Shown: positions 24,001 to 37,300 of the stretch, piece by piece
Layout of the letters: each line of letters opens with the position of its first letter
Position numbering within the stretch: the first letter of the stretch is position 1
Origin: Protula sp. h YS-2021
Taxonomy: Eukaryota; Annelida; Polychaeta; Sabellida; Serpulidae
Direction of reading: 5' to 3'
Length of the DNA: 64,000 bases
Assembly: GCA_949752745.1 (NCBI GenBank)
Contig: OX457032.1
Span: 13,093,543 to 13,157,542, forward strand
The notes under the pieces: generated by a model
The model's input: only the letters and a program-made list of their open reading frames with translations
The model's database searches: none
What the model was told of the DNA's origin: nothing
Position numbers and translations under genes: made by a program

Positions 24001-27000
24001 CATGAAAAAGTGCTCGCCCTCGTCATAAACCTTGTGAGTCTACTCCCCTCCCACCCCTCACCCCCTCAAACCCATGAAAAAGTGCTCGCCATCGTCATCA
24101 ACCTCGTGACTTTACTCCCCTCCCACCCCCTCCCCCCTCAAACCCATGAAAAAGTGCTCGCCCTCGTCATCAACCTCGTGAGTCTACTCCCCTCCCACCC
24201 CAACCCCCTCAAACGCATGAAAAAGTGCTCGTCATCAACCTCGTGAGTCTACTCCCCTCCTACCCCCTCCCCCCTCAAACCCATGAAAAAGTGCTCACCC
24301 TCGTCATCAACCTCGTGAGTCTACTCCCCTCCCACCCCAACCCCCTCAAACCCATGAAAAAGTGCTCGCCCTCGTCATCAACCTCGTGAGTCTACTCCCC
24401 CTCCCCCCTCAAACCTATGAAAAAGTGCTCGCCCTCGTCATCAACCTCGTGAGTCTACTCCCCTCACACCCCTCACCCCCTCAAACCCATGAAAAAATGC
24501 TCGCCCTCGTCATCAACCTCGTGAGTCTACTCCCCTCCCACCCCAAACCCCCTCAAACCCATGAACAAGTGCTCGTCATCAACCTCGTGAGTCTACTCCC
24601 CTCTTACCCCCTCCCCCCTCAAACCCATGAAAAAGTGCTCGCCCTCGTCATCAACCTCGTGAGTCTACTCCCCTCCCACCCCAACCCCCTCAAACCCATG
24701 AAAAAGTGCTCGCCCTCGTCATCAACCTCGTGAGTCTACTCCCCCTCCCCCCTCAAACCTATGAAAAAGTGCTCGCCCTCGTCATCAACCTCGTGAGTCT
24801 ACTCCCCTCACACCCCAAACCCCCTCAAACCCATGAAAATGTGCTCGCCCTCGTCATCAACCTCGTGAGTCTACTCCCCTCCCACCCCTCACCCCCTCAA
24901 ACCTATGAAAAAGTGCTCGCCGTCGTCATCAACCTCGTGAGTCTACTCCCCTCCCACCCCAAACCCCCTCAAACCCATGAAAATGTGCTCGCCCTCGTCC
25001 TCAACCTCGTGAGTCTACTCCCCTCCCACCCCAACCCCCTCAAACCCATGAAAAAGTGCTCGACCTCGTCATCAACCTCATGAGTCTACTCCCCTCCGAC
25101 CCCCGACCCCCTCAAACCCATGAAAAAGTGCTTGCCCTCGTCCGTCAGTCTTTCCACTCCTTCCCCCCACTCACACCCCCCCCCCCCGATCCCCACCGTG
25201 AAAAAGTGCTTCCTTTGTTAAAAATTCAGAGGGCTTTGATGGCTAATAATATAGCTTCCGGTAGTTTTTGTCAGAAACATGTAATGACCATTCGGTGTTA
25301 GTTTGCGCTGATGTTACTGTATGTTTAAAATTTATTGTTTACTTATTTATTTATTTATTTTTGTTTTACTGCAAATAACTTTTACGATTTTAGTGCTTTA
25401 CGAATGGATCTGGATTTTATATGATTACTGGCAAAGAAACGGTGTCAGATGCACGAAAGCTTATCCTAAAAGAGAAGGCTACTGGCCAGTATGTAGACAA
25501 CTTCAGCTCGTCCAAGGGGAGAGGTAAGTGTTTTGAGTCAAATTTAAAAAAAAAAAAACAAACAAACAAACACACATTGCGGTATGTAGACAACTTCAGC
25601 TCGTCCAAGGGGAGAGGTAGGTGTTTTGTGTCAAAAAAAAAAAAAGAACAGAAACAAACACACATTGCAGTTTTTGATTGTACTTTCAAAAATCATGACT
25701 GAAACTTATCCGAGAATGATCCCAGTATTTGTTAGAAATAACGTTTATAGCTGCCATTAGAATCTAAAAGAGCGATTGACTTCTGCTTTACGTTCTTTTG
25801 GCGTGATATTTTGAGCCGTTTGTGTGACGTCACAGATCTGGTGAGGAAGTTACTGCGCATACCAGCCAAGGATCAAGTCGACATCGAACCCGATCGAAAT
25901 CCGAAATATCAAGTAATACTTTTTATCCACACTGGTTTGCGTTTTGTTAAATTGTTATCTAGAAAAAGACAAATAATAAATTAAAAAACGTAGTCCTGAA
26001 GCAACACTTTTATTTCGCATCCTGCGGCTGATATTCTCTTGAGGAATTTTTTTGCAACTTTTTATTGATTTTTTATTGATTTTGTGTACATTGGGAAACG
26101 AATTTTTCAATTGTTCAAGTACAAATATGTTGAAAATTCCCAACAAGACAACCCACTCATTAGTATGCTTCAAAGGCAATCTCTTCTCGCAGCGAGGTGT
26201 TTACCCTGCCTTTGAGTGTGTGGGGGGGGGGGGGCGGGGCAGTGGTGGAGGGCAGGGTGTTGTTTGCTTCAAGCTAATTTTGGGAGTGTCTTGTTTCAGA
26301 TTTTTGTCGAGTCGTCGTCGAGAAACCGGATGCTGAAGAACGGCAACGTCTTCCTGTACCAAGTCTTCCCCAGTACCATTGACACCTGGTCCAAAGTCAG
26401 TATTCATGCAGTATGACTGACACGTGGTCCAAAGTCAGTATTCATGCAGTATGACTGACACGTGGTCTAAAATCAGTATTCATGCAGTACCATTGAGATG
26501 TGTTCTAAAGTCAGTATTCATGCAGTACCATTGACACGTGGTCCAAAGTCAGTATTCATGCAGTATGACTGACACGTGGTCTAAAATCAGTATTCATGCA
26601 GTACCATTGAGATGTGTTCTAAAGTCAGTATTCATGCAGTACCATTGACACGTGGTCCAAAGTCAGTATTCATGCAGTATGACTGACACGTGGTCTAAAA
26701 TCAGTATTCATGCAGTACCATTGAGATGTGTTCTAAAGTCAGTATTCATGCAGTACTATTGACATGTCGTCCAAAGTCAGTATTAATGCAGTACCATTGA
26801 CATGTCGTCCAAAGTCAGTATTCATGCAGTGCCATTGACATGTGGTCCAAAGTCAGTATTCATGCAGTGCCATTGACACGTGGTCCAAAGTCAGTATTCA
26901 TGCAGTGCCATTGACATGTGGTCCAAAGTCAGTATTCATGCAGTATGACTGACACGTGGTCTAAAATCAGTATTCATGCAGTACCATTGACACGTGGTCC

Positions 27001-30000
27001 AAAGTCAGTATTCATGCAGTACGACTGACACGTGGTCAAAAGTCAGTATTCATGCAGTACCATTGACATGTGGTCCAAAGTCAGTATTCATACAGTACGA
27101 CTGTGGTCCAAAGTCAGTATTCATGCAATACTATTGACACCTGGTCCAAAGTCAGTATTCATGCAGTACCTTTGACACCTGGCCCAAAGTCAGTATTCAT
27201 GCAATACCATTGACACATGGTCCAAAGTCAGTATTCATACAGTACGACTGACACGTGGTCCAAAGTCAGTATTTATGTAGTACACTTGCACTTGGTCAGA
27301 AGCCAGTACACTCGCAGTGAAAAGTGTTAAAAAATCGGTACACTGGCAGTATACTTAATCAAAAAGTTAGTGCACTCGCAATTCATATTGCCAAAATTCG
27401 GCACATTTCCTTCATGGGAAAACATTCATTGTTAACAGTGTCTAGATAAAAACAAAACAAGCCCTTATATTTGAAACCCACCTTTTACGTCGTCGGACCA
27501 AATCCAGATAAAAGAAACTGCTTTCATTTCAGATATTTTTTAAAGCGATTCAGGAGAACGAAGTGGAGACAGTCGAAAGAATGGTGATTTTCTTCCGTAA
27601 CGACTCACATTTCGTAAACTACAAAGAGAGCGTGACTCTAAATGCGCCGCTGCACATAGCCTGCAAACTAGGCTTTTATGTGAGTTTTTACTAAACACAA
27701 ACATGATTCGAGTTTACTTTGTAGCGCACAGTGCTCCCTGCAGGTGAACAACCACTTGTACAATAGTCGTCTAGAAATATAAAAATTAAATAAACCATAG
27801 TTGTTTATTGGAAATAAATATTATTAAAGCCTAGATTATGACGTCACATTGCTTTGCAGGACATTGTGTTGCATTTACTGGAAGCGGGTGCTAACATCGA
27901 CCAGAAGAACGCGGCCAAGCAGACGCCTATATTCCTGGCTATAGAGGCCGTGCATAAGAGCATCTGCCATGTAAGTGATGCAGCAAGGCGTTGGGCTTTG
28001 TCCCACACTTTCACAGACACTTGTCTACAGAAACACATACAGTCTAGATGAACGTAACGTGAATAAAAAAGAGCGGTCAAGGAGGGCAGAGAACGTTCTT
28101 TTAAAGGATTTTTGTTATTTTTTTATTTTTTTATTTATTTTTGTTTTTTTTTTTGGCAATGTTGTGATTTTTATTTAGAATCCTTGATGAGGTGAGGTAA
28201 AATATGCAGACATGAATACGTTTGTTGTAGCTTTTGGTGGAGTGGGGCTGTGACATACATGTGCGTGGACCGAGAAACCTCGCGCCATTCGAAACGATTC
28301 GAAACGACGAGTTGCGAGAATTCCTTATCAGTGAGTTTGAATAGTTTATGACCGTCAAATAATATCGCAACATAAAATTTCAATTAAGATAAGGTAATAT
28401 TTATTATCTGAGATACCTGGATTTCTTTTGTTTCACATTCAAAAGATATATTGCTCAATTGAAAGAAAGCTTTAATTTTTGTGAAAATATCGATGCCGGC
28501 TAAGTTCCGACCGGGCTTTGGGTTTGGTCACAAACTTAAACCCGCGATTTAAACACTTAAAAAAGATGCCCAAACATCCGAAGTCAATATTTATTTTTTT
28601 CGTTTCTACAAAATTTATTACGGAACAGCGTATGTATAATGTGTTCGCTTACGCAACATCGTAAAACGTAACGCCGCAGTTACCCAGAATTCCGCCGCAC
28701 TGTGGCACTACGGTTCGCAAATAACAGTACTTCCGATACGGTACTTAAACAGTAAATGAGGTTAACGCCAAAGGCCATTTCTTGACAGTTACATTGACTT
28801 TTGTGAACTTGATTGCAGAGACTTATGACCACTATTCCACGGTGGTGCCTAAGATCATAGCTGGGGATGCTGATGTTCTGGACCAGCTGGTACAAGACCA
28901 CATCAACACCGTGCGGCCGTTCAACAACATCCGAAGCAGGTTCGATATCTGCCCCCCCCCCCCCCCGGGGTGCGGCGGGGTGTGGGAGTGTGGGGGAAGG
29001 GGTGTTGGGTAGGCGCTTAGATCATAGCCGGGGATGCTGATGTTGTGGACCAGCTGATACAGGACCACATCAACGCCGTGCGTCCTTTCAGCAATATCCG
29101 CAGCAGGTTCAGTATCTGGTCACCACGGGATGCAGGGGGGGGGAGCGGGGGAGGGGCAGATTCAGTATTAGCCCACCGCAGTGTGCGGGGGGGGGGGCGG
29201 GTGAGGGGGGCATCTGCAGCAGGTTTAGTATCTGCCTACCACGGGGTGCAGGGGGCGGGGGGGGCAGGTTCAGTATCTGCCCATCACGGGGTGCAGGGGG
29301 GGCGGGTGAGGGGGAGGGGGAGGGGGGCCATCTGCAGCAGGTTCAGTATCTGCCCACCACGGGGTGCAGGGGGGGGGGCGGGTGAGGGGGGGGGCATCTG
29401 CAGCAGATTCAGTATCTGCCCACCACTGGGTGCAGGTGGAGGGGGTTATCTGTTGGGGGTGGGGCGGGGGGGGGGGGTTGGTTGTTGGTTGGTTGGTTGA
29501 TGCAGATGCGTGTCGCTCCGGATCGCACTGTTGTCATTACTTGTTACTGTCGGATTCAAGGTAAAATTACACGCATCAATCATGTTAAGAATTTCTTCGA
29601 TACAGGATAAATTGTTCACCATTTTTGGTCGTACGTGACCACGTTTTGTGAGAACTGTAATGTATTGTTTTATACGCAACTTATTTCCGCGAATCTGTTA
29701 CCTTTGCATATTGAACATCGGAACAGCCTACCAAAAAATATCTGGTTTCTTATTTGCTTCAGAATTCTCATTTTAAATAATACGATATTATCAGTAAAAT
29801 TTAAGGCTATTCGCACCACAATATTTCAACTTAATTCTAGCTACAGGAGCTGTTAACATAATTTGTTAACTGTACAGTTAACTTTTCTGAATACGGTCGG
29901 CGACAGTTATCTCTCAAACACGCCCATGTATGGGACTGTATTCTCAGGTGCATCAACGGCAGTACGGCACTGCACACCTCCGCCTACTTTGGCGTCACGC

Positions 30001-33000
30001 CTGTCCTCAAGGATCTCCTCAATCTGGGCGTGGATATCAATCTGCTGGACTATAAGGGGGCCACGGCACTACACCGGGCAAAAGACGTGGAGACGATGCA
30101 GGTAAAATATACGGTGCTCGGGATAGGTCGGCACGTCAGTGATGCATAGACAGGTAAAATATATGCCCCTCGGCATAGGTGGGCACGTCACTGATGCATA
30201 GGCGCACGTCACTGATGCATAGACAGGTAAAATATATGCCCCTCGGCATAGGTGGGCACGTCACTGATGCATAGGCAGGTAAACTATATGCCCGTCGGCA
30301 TAGGTGGGCACGTCACTGATGCATAGACAGGTAAGATATATGGCCCCCGGGATAGGTGGGCACGTCACTGATGCATAGGCAGGTAAAATATATGCCCCTC
30401 GGCATAGGTGGGCACGTCACTGATGCATAGGCAGGTAAAATATATGGCCCCCGGGATAGGTGGGCAAGTCACTGATGCATAGGCGGGTAAAATATATGGC
30501 CCCCGGGATAGGTGGGCACGTCACTGATGCATAGGCAGGTAAAATATATGGCCCCCCGGGATAGGTGGGCACGTCACTGATGCATAGGCAGGTAAAATAT
30601 ATGGGCCCGGGATGGGTGGGCACGTCACTGATGCATAGGCAGGTAAGACATATGGCCCTCGGGATAGGTGGGCACGTCACTGATGCGTAGGCAGGTAAAA
30701 TATATGGCCCCCGGGATAGGTGGGCACGTCACTGATGCATAGACAGGTAAAATATATGGCTCCCGGGATAGGTGGGCACGTCAATGATGCATAGGCAGGT
30801 AAAATATATGGCCCCCGGGATAGGTGGGCAAGTCACTGATGCATAGGCGGGTAAAATATTTGGCCCCGGGGATAGGTGGGCACGTCACTGCATGATGCAT
30901 AGGCAGGTAAAATATATGGCCCCCGGGATAGGTGGGCACGTTACTGATGCATAGGCAGGTAAAATATATGGCCGTCGGAATAGGTGGGCACTGATGCATA
31001 GGCAGGTAAAATATATGGCCCTCGGAATAGGTGGGCACTGATGCATAGGCAGGTCAAATATATGGGCCTCGGGATAGGTGGGCACGTCACTGATACTTAG
31101 GCCATAGGAAGCTTAGGTCACAGGAAGCTTAGGCCACATATAGCTATGAAAAAAGGAGGAATGATCTTGGAAAACTGCCCCGAGAAACGCGTGTCAATTT
31201 GTCTTTTTTTAATGTTTTTTCATGTTTATTTTTTTTTATTTGATAGGATCCCAGTTCCCGTTTTGATAGTATTTAATGACTCGGGTACTGCTTTCAGTTA
31301 AAGTGGCCATCTACATTGTAAAAGAAACATTCTCATTAAAGTTTTAGTGTAATTCGTTTTTCGTGATTCGCTCTTAGAGACGTCAATGCTTAGCTGAATA
31401 GTAAATCATTAGTTCTCGTGTTCCTGCAAAGTTGGCTGGTGTAATGTCACTGCATTTAGCTAAATGATCGCTTTCAAATTTCACTTAAGTTTTCCTTCGT
31501 AGACCTCTACTGGACTGGCGAAAATGGGTATGCGAAATTGGTGCATAGAATTTCATAGATCGATTTTCAAAACACTTAAAACACAGAAGCTATTGGTCGG
31601 ATAGCTTCCATACATTACATACATATTCTCCTGGGGTTTGGTCAAATCGGCACTTTACTAACTCGGCACCAAACAAACTCGGCACTTTTTGGTCGACTCG
31701 GCACTGTTTTTTTTGGTCAAGTCGGCAACTGTTGTGAAAAGAATTGCAATTACAAAATAACAATAGCGCATAAGTTTGAGAGTCTAACAGGAATTAATTG
31801 CAATCAGTACCAGGGTATAAGAACACGTGCACTGCGTTATTTCAATGGGAGCGGGACATCTCGCCGACACCCCTTAAGACAAGTCTCGCCGTGAGTCAAC
31901 TCGCCGACAGTTAAAAATGGCAGAGACAAGTCGCCGTAATTTTTACACACCATAATCAGATTATATGAAATATATACGGATGCTTATATGCTGGTATAGT
32001 GCACGTTTGCGTTTTTGATAAGAGGATTAGTGGCTTGGTACGAGATACACCACCCCTTTCGCTATTACTCCGTTATGAATTGCCAAGACTGCATTTACAG
32101 ACAGTTAAATAAAAAATCAATTCAAAAAAAAGCTCGTTTGATTCGACAGGCGAAGGAAACGAGCGGGACTCGACTGCGAACCTTAACGGAAATTTAAAAA
32201 TGCAATTCTATAAACTTCTTGCTAAGTACTCCATCACATCACAGTAGAAATCTAATTGCAATTAGGTTTTCAAACAAATATGCATTGCAATTAATTACAT
32301 ATTGTTATTAGTCACATCACTACATTAAATTATTTTCGACAAATTAGGCTTTTTAAGTTCCGTTAAAAGGGTCTTTTGTAAAACATCAATTGATTAGGTC
32401 ACAAATTAGAAAACAAAGGCTTAGAGATCTTAAACCGGAGTAAAAGGTGTCTATGGTACTCAAGGTTTCTGTTCCCATTAAAACAACTGTAAATCTGGTT
32501 GATTTTTAACGGAATTTCATTATTAACATAGCTTACGTGAAAATGTACGCTAACTGGTTTCTGTAATGTGCTAAAATATTTTGCGTAAATTGTGGTGTGT
32601 AATGGACTGTAGGTAAATTAATAGTTGCAATTGAACTGATCAAAGATTTTAACCTGAGTATTGTTGAAGTGGAATCAAGCCTGTGATCATTATATAATAA
32701 TAAACACACAAAAGTTGTGAAAACAACTCCTGTAATTTCGACATGAAAGGTGTCTGAACAACTCTGTAATTATGAAATAAAAGACACTTTGTTCTCAGAA
32801 AAAGGTGTGTAAAATAAGAAGTCAAAACATCTCTTAGTATGACAATATAAAACTATTTTGCATAATTTTCCTAAACTATCTTGTATTTTGCGTAAACTAT
32901 CTTGTATGTTGTCAAAACTATTTTTTAAATTTTTGGTGCCGAGTTGACTAGGCTTGGTGTCGAGTTGACCAACAAAAAAAGTGCCGAGTCGACCAAAAAG

Positions 33001-34169
33001 TGCCGAGTTTGTTTGGTGCCGAGTTAGTAAAGTGCCGATATGACCAAAGACCATTCTCCTTGCATGTTCCTACACAATTTTCCTTTCGTAACCCTCAGAT
33101 ACTTGTAGAATCAAAGGTCTGATTTTCGTAAGCTACAAAAAAAAATACTGTTGCCCTAAATTGGTTTCAATGTTGTATAACCTTTTTGGCTGGTCACAAT
33201 GTCCCTGGACATGCTTATCTCAAAGTGTAGAAATGATCGTATGTCAAGGCTACTTCATTAGTTACAAGCACACATCATATCGGTGATCAAATACACCCTG
33301 GAATGATGGTTAAACAATACTCTTATCAATAAAATTCCCCTTATCTCTGTCTGCTTAATCTTACGGCTACACTTGCCTTTTTGTTATTCGAAATCTGTTT
33401 ATCTTCAGGAGAATAAAAAAAAGATATAAAAAAGCTACTTCTCCGCACTCTGAGCCTCATCTCAGGCAAAGTAACCTTTTGTTGTTGATTCGTACGTCGA
33501 GTAGGCTTGACATCTTACCCTGGGAGCACGTTAGTCAAACAAGTGAAAGGAGGGCTAAGATTTCACCTGAGGTCATTGTAGCCGTCAATTTTTCTTCTTT
33601 TTTGTGCTCATTTATTTACGGTCGTGATGTTTTCAAGAGTTATGTCAGCAGTGCCGTTGTGAATGATTACACTGGCCATGGCATTGCCGCGGTGTGCGAT
33701 GTCTGAATGAAGATTATGTCAGTAAAAAGATATACCGGTACTTGTGGTAAAATATGATATAAAAATTCACTGAGATGCGCATTTCTTGACCCACGGTGTG
33801 ATGACTTGAAATCATGAGCATATAAGTGAACTAATTACTTTCTCCAGTAAAGCATTTAATATTACCATATTTAAAAAAAGTAACGTTGGTTTTAATGAAA
33901 AGATTGGTGAGCTGTTCGTTTTAATATTCAACCTGATTAAATAAAGAATAGAAATATGGATAAAATGAACGGCAAATATATAAAAAGCACCACATTTACC
34001 TCTGAACACAAAAATCACAAGAGAATCAACAGGTATTGTCAGGTTTGCGCGACGAAAAACCGCAATGATACGGATAAAAAGGTAACTGGAGCGAGAGAGA
34101 GATAGAGAGAGAGTGTGAGACAGAGAGAGAGAGAGAGAGAGTGCGAGAGAGAGAGAGAGAGAGAGAGAG

Positions 34170-34219
<50 letters not shown>

Positions 34220-34277
34220 GGAGGGAGAGAGGGAGGGAGGGAGAGAGAGAGAGAATGGGGGGGAGGGAGAGAGAAAA

Positions 34278-34311
<34 letters not shown>

Positions 34312-37300
34312 AGGGAGAGAAAGGAAGAGAGAGGAGGGAGAGAGAGAAGAGAGGGAAGGAGATGGGGAGAGAGAGCGAGCTAGTGCGAAAGCGAGAAAGG
34401 GGCGGGGAGGGGGAGGACCTTTAAAGTATACATACGTGTTTTAAGAAAAGACAAAAAGGTCGCCTGATTTCCCAGTGAATATTCGCGACAATCTGGTCGA
34501 TTTTTTACAATTTTATTTCTATGTTATATGCCATGTATACACGATATGTTCACTTGTCGTATTTTTTCACATGTTCAAACTTAAAATGGTGAAATTTCAT
34601 TGCATTTGTTTATTCCTTGCATTTTCAAACAACGAAACCTTCAATTTAAAATCTTGTATAATCACAGGAACAAAGATGCTCACGGGATTAGCTAAAACAC
34701 GGTTAAAATAATAATAAATAAATAAAGGGTGCGGTTAAATAAGACTTATTAGAAAAAGGCCTTGTTACATTCCTCTGCTTTCGGTAATCGGGTTGGCTTC
34801 GACCAATAAAAGCACGAATTAATCGTGCTAGGGTCTGCGATTCGCAAGATCGAGCACAAAAAATCATGGCAGCTAGGACAACTTCCTGGCCTTTTGCGTG
34901 ATAAATCGTGTTTTGAAAAAAATTGACCTTGTCCTTTGAGGTCAAGGACAAATAATTTTGTGGTTCCAGCAAGGCCTTATCACCTATACGTATACCAAAT
35001 TTGACGCCCCTTCAATAACTAGCCCAGGAGGAGTTGTCTTTAAACCATTTTGAGACAAAAAATAGCGACTGACTTCAATTTGACCTTGACCCTAAATGGG
35101 AAGGTGAAAAAAAATGAGATTTCTGTGCTGTTACTTACGTACATATCTTAAATATATATTTTTTTATATCTTTGTAAGTCAAACAGTCTAGGACGCATTG
35201 TCTGTAAACCATTCAAACGGAAAAATGGTGAAAAAAGATCGAAACTGTCAGAATAACTGCAAAAAATATTCCCATTTACTACCAGTTGTAAAACTACCTG
35301 TGGTATACATAACGCGTAATTTTTGAAGACAACGACAGGACGTTGTTGACGGTTGTTACATGCAGATTCTGATGGAGGCGGGCATCAAGGTGAACGTGGA
35401 GGACACGGAGGGCAATACGACACTTCACGTCAAGTGTTACGGCGAGACAGGCATGCTGTCCGAGTTAGACGCCGTAGAGATGCTCATCGCTAATGAGGCC
35501 AAACTCACGCTTCGAAATAACCGAGTATGTCCGTCCGTCTGTCTGTGTTTGCGTGTTTGCATGTTAAAATGGCAAAAATTCAATGGTCTAACAGCCAGAA
35601 GGAAGAAGACTTAAGAGACGAAATATCAGTATCTTTTGTATCTTAGATCAGCATGCTAATTACACGATGCATGAGATTAGGGTTTGTTTGTGCAATGTTA
35701 ATTATTTTGAGGCCATTTTGCTGCCGAAGTTTAGTTGAACGAGATTCTGAATTAGAGTTTTCCAAACCTCATTAAATTCTGGAGCTTCACCCTGATGCCA
35801 TTAAATAAAAAAATAGAAAATGCCATATAAAAAAGAGGTTATTTCTGTTCTAAGGGCTTAATGCCAATTCACTGCTGCGCGATGCAAGGGCGTGCCGATG
35901 TGGTACAGCTGTTGATCAGGGAGGACAAGGACGGACTGATCCGTAAGGCGCTGGCCGAGGAGGGCCGAACGCCCCCGAGCGTCGTCAATCTGGCTCTCGC
36001 CAATGATTTTATTGAGTGCGCAGAATGGTAAGTGAATCCTCCTTTTAAATATGAGGTGATCCTAGGGTCATATCCTCTAAGCAGGCCGTGTTTTTATTTG
36101 GTTGTGCTTCAATAGATGTGTATTATATGTAAGGTGTAGGCTCAGTGGCATGGTTTATAATGGCATAATTTTGCACTGGGCGGATTTAAATTTGCAGAAC
36201 CAAAAGGATTTTTATCAAAAAAAAGTAGTGAAAAATTCAAAAACAGGGCAATCTGAAAATTTTACAGAATATACGTCACTTCGTCTGAGTCAACGAGTCA
36301 AGAATGAACAACTTGTATCAACTATAAAATCTTATTTTTTAGGTTGATGGCCAACAATTTCAACTTTAAAGACGGCGAACAAGACATGCTCATACAACGA
36401 ATCCTATCAGAGCAGCTCAAACTGTGAGTATCAATACTGAGAGCAGCTCAGACTGTGAGTTTCAGCACTGAGAGCAGCTCAGACTGTGAGTTTCAATACT
36501 GAGAGCAGCTCAAACTGTGAGTATCAATGCTGAGAGCAACTCAGACTGTGAGTATCGCCACTCATGGCTCGCTCAGTATCAGTATTGAAAGTGCTATTTT
36601 TTTTTTTAGTTTTAATTATTTATTTTTTATTTTTTGGTATGCACGTACAAGCAGAAAACTATATGTTCGTGACAATGTAAACAGTGTTTTTTTTTGTACT
36701 GCAGGGAGAGTAGAGAAGATGCTGTGAAATTCCTGTTAGAGAACGGTGCTACACCAAATCCGAAGTACCCTGGGGGAAATACGTAAGTGCACCTCTTATT
36801 CGTCTTGCGACTGCTTATCAACCAATGGTTGTTGCGCGGATTTTTTGGGTGGGAAATTTGGCTTGTGTATTCATACGCCATGCTTCATCGTGAAGAATAA
36901 AAATCAGAATTACATTATACAAAATCAGATGCTTTTCGAAGATGAAAGTTTACATCTTAAATTTATTTTTATACTGCAATAAAAATACTGATACATTCAT
37001 ATTTGCCATACTTTCTTCATCAAATTGACCGAAAAGGGGTAAAGAACACTATTTGCGCGTGCTCGAGCAAAGTGTTATGCTTTTCACTGCATAAACCAAT
37101 ATAATATTAAATGGTGTGTAACCATTGGCTGCTGTAAGGGGCAGATAGGGATGTGAGTCTGAGAGCTACCATATGATTGGCCCATTCCCAAGTCAACACT
37201 CTTTACTGTTGACCGGAATTCAAAAGTCGATGACTCAAAACGCCATTAAGGCTATGTAACTAAGCGTATGTTGACTTATTTTGAGTCAACATCAAAAAAT

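Noticed and set aside
24010..25301. Frames encoding repeated VLALVINLVSLLPSHP
   Set aside because: By-product of the donor-containing array after exon 16; only the first junction is a supported exon end.
26396..31105. CRISPR-like arrays of regular repeats
   Set aside because: Units are head-to-tail without unique spacers, and this is a spliced eukaryotic gene.
34115..34444. Arg/Glu-rich frames
   Set aside because: Translation of the (GA)n tract.
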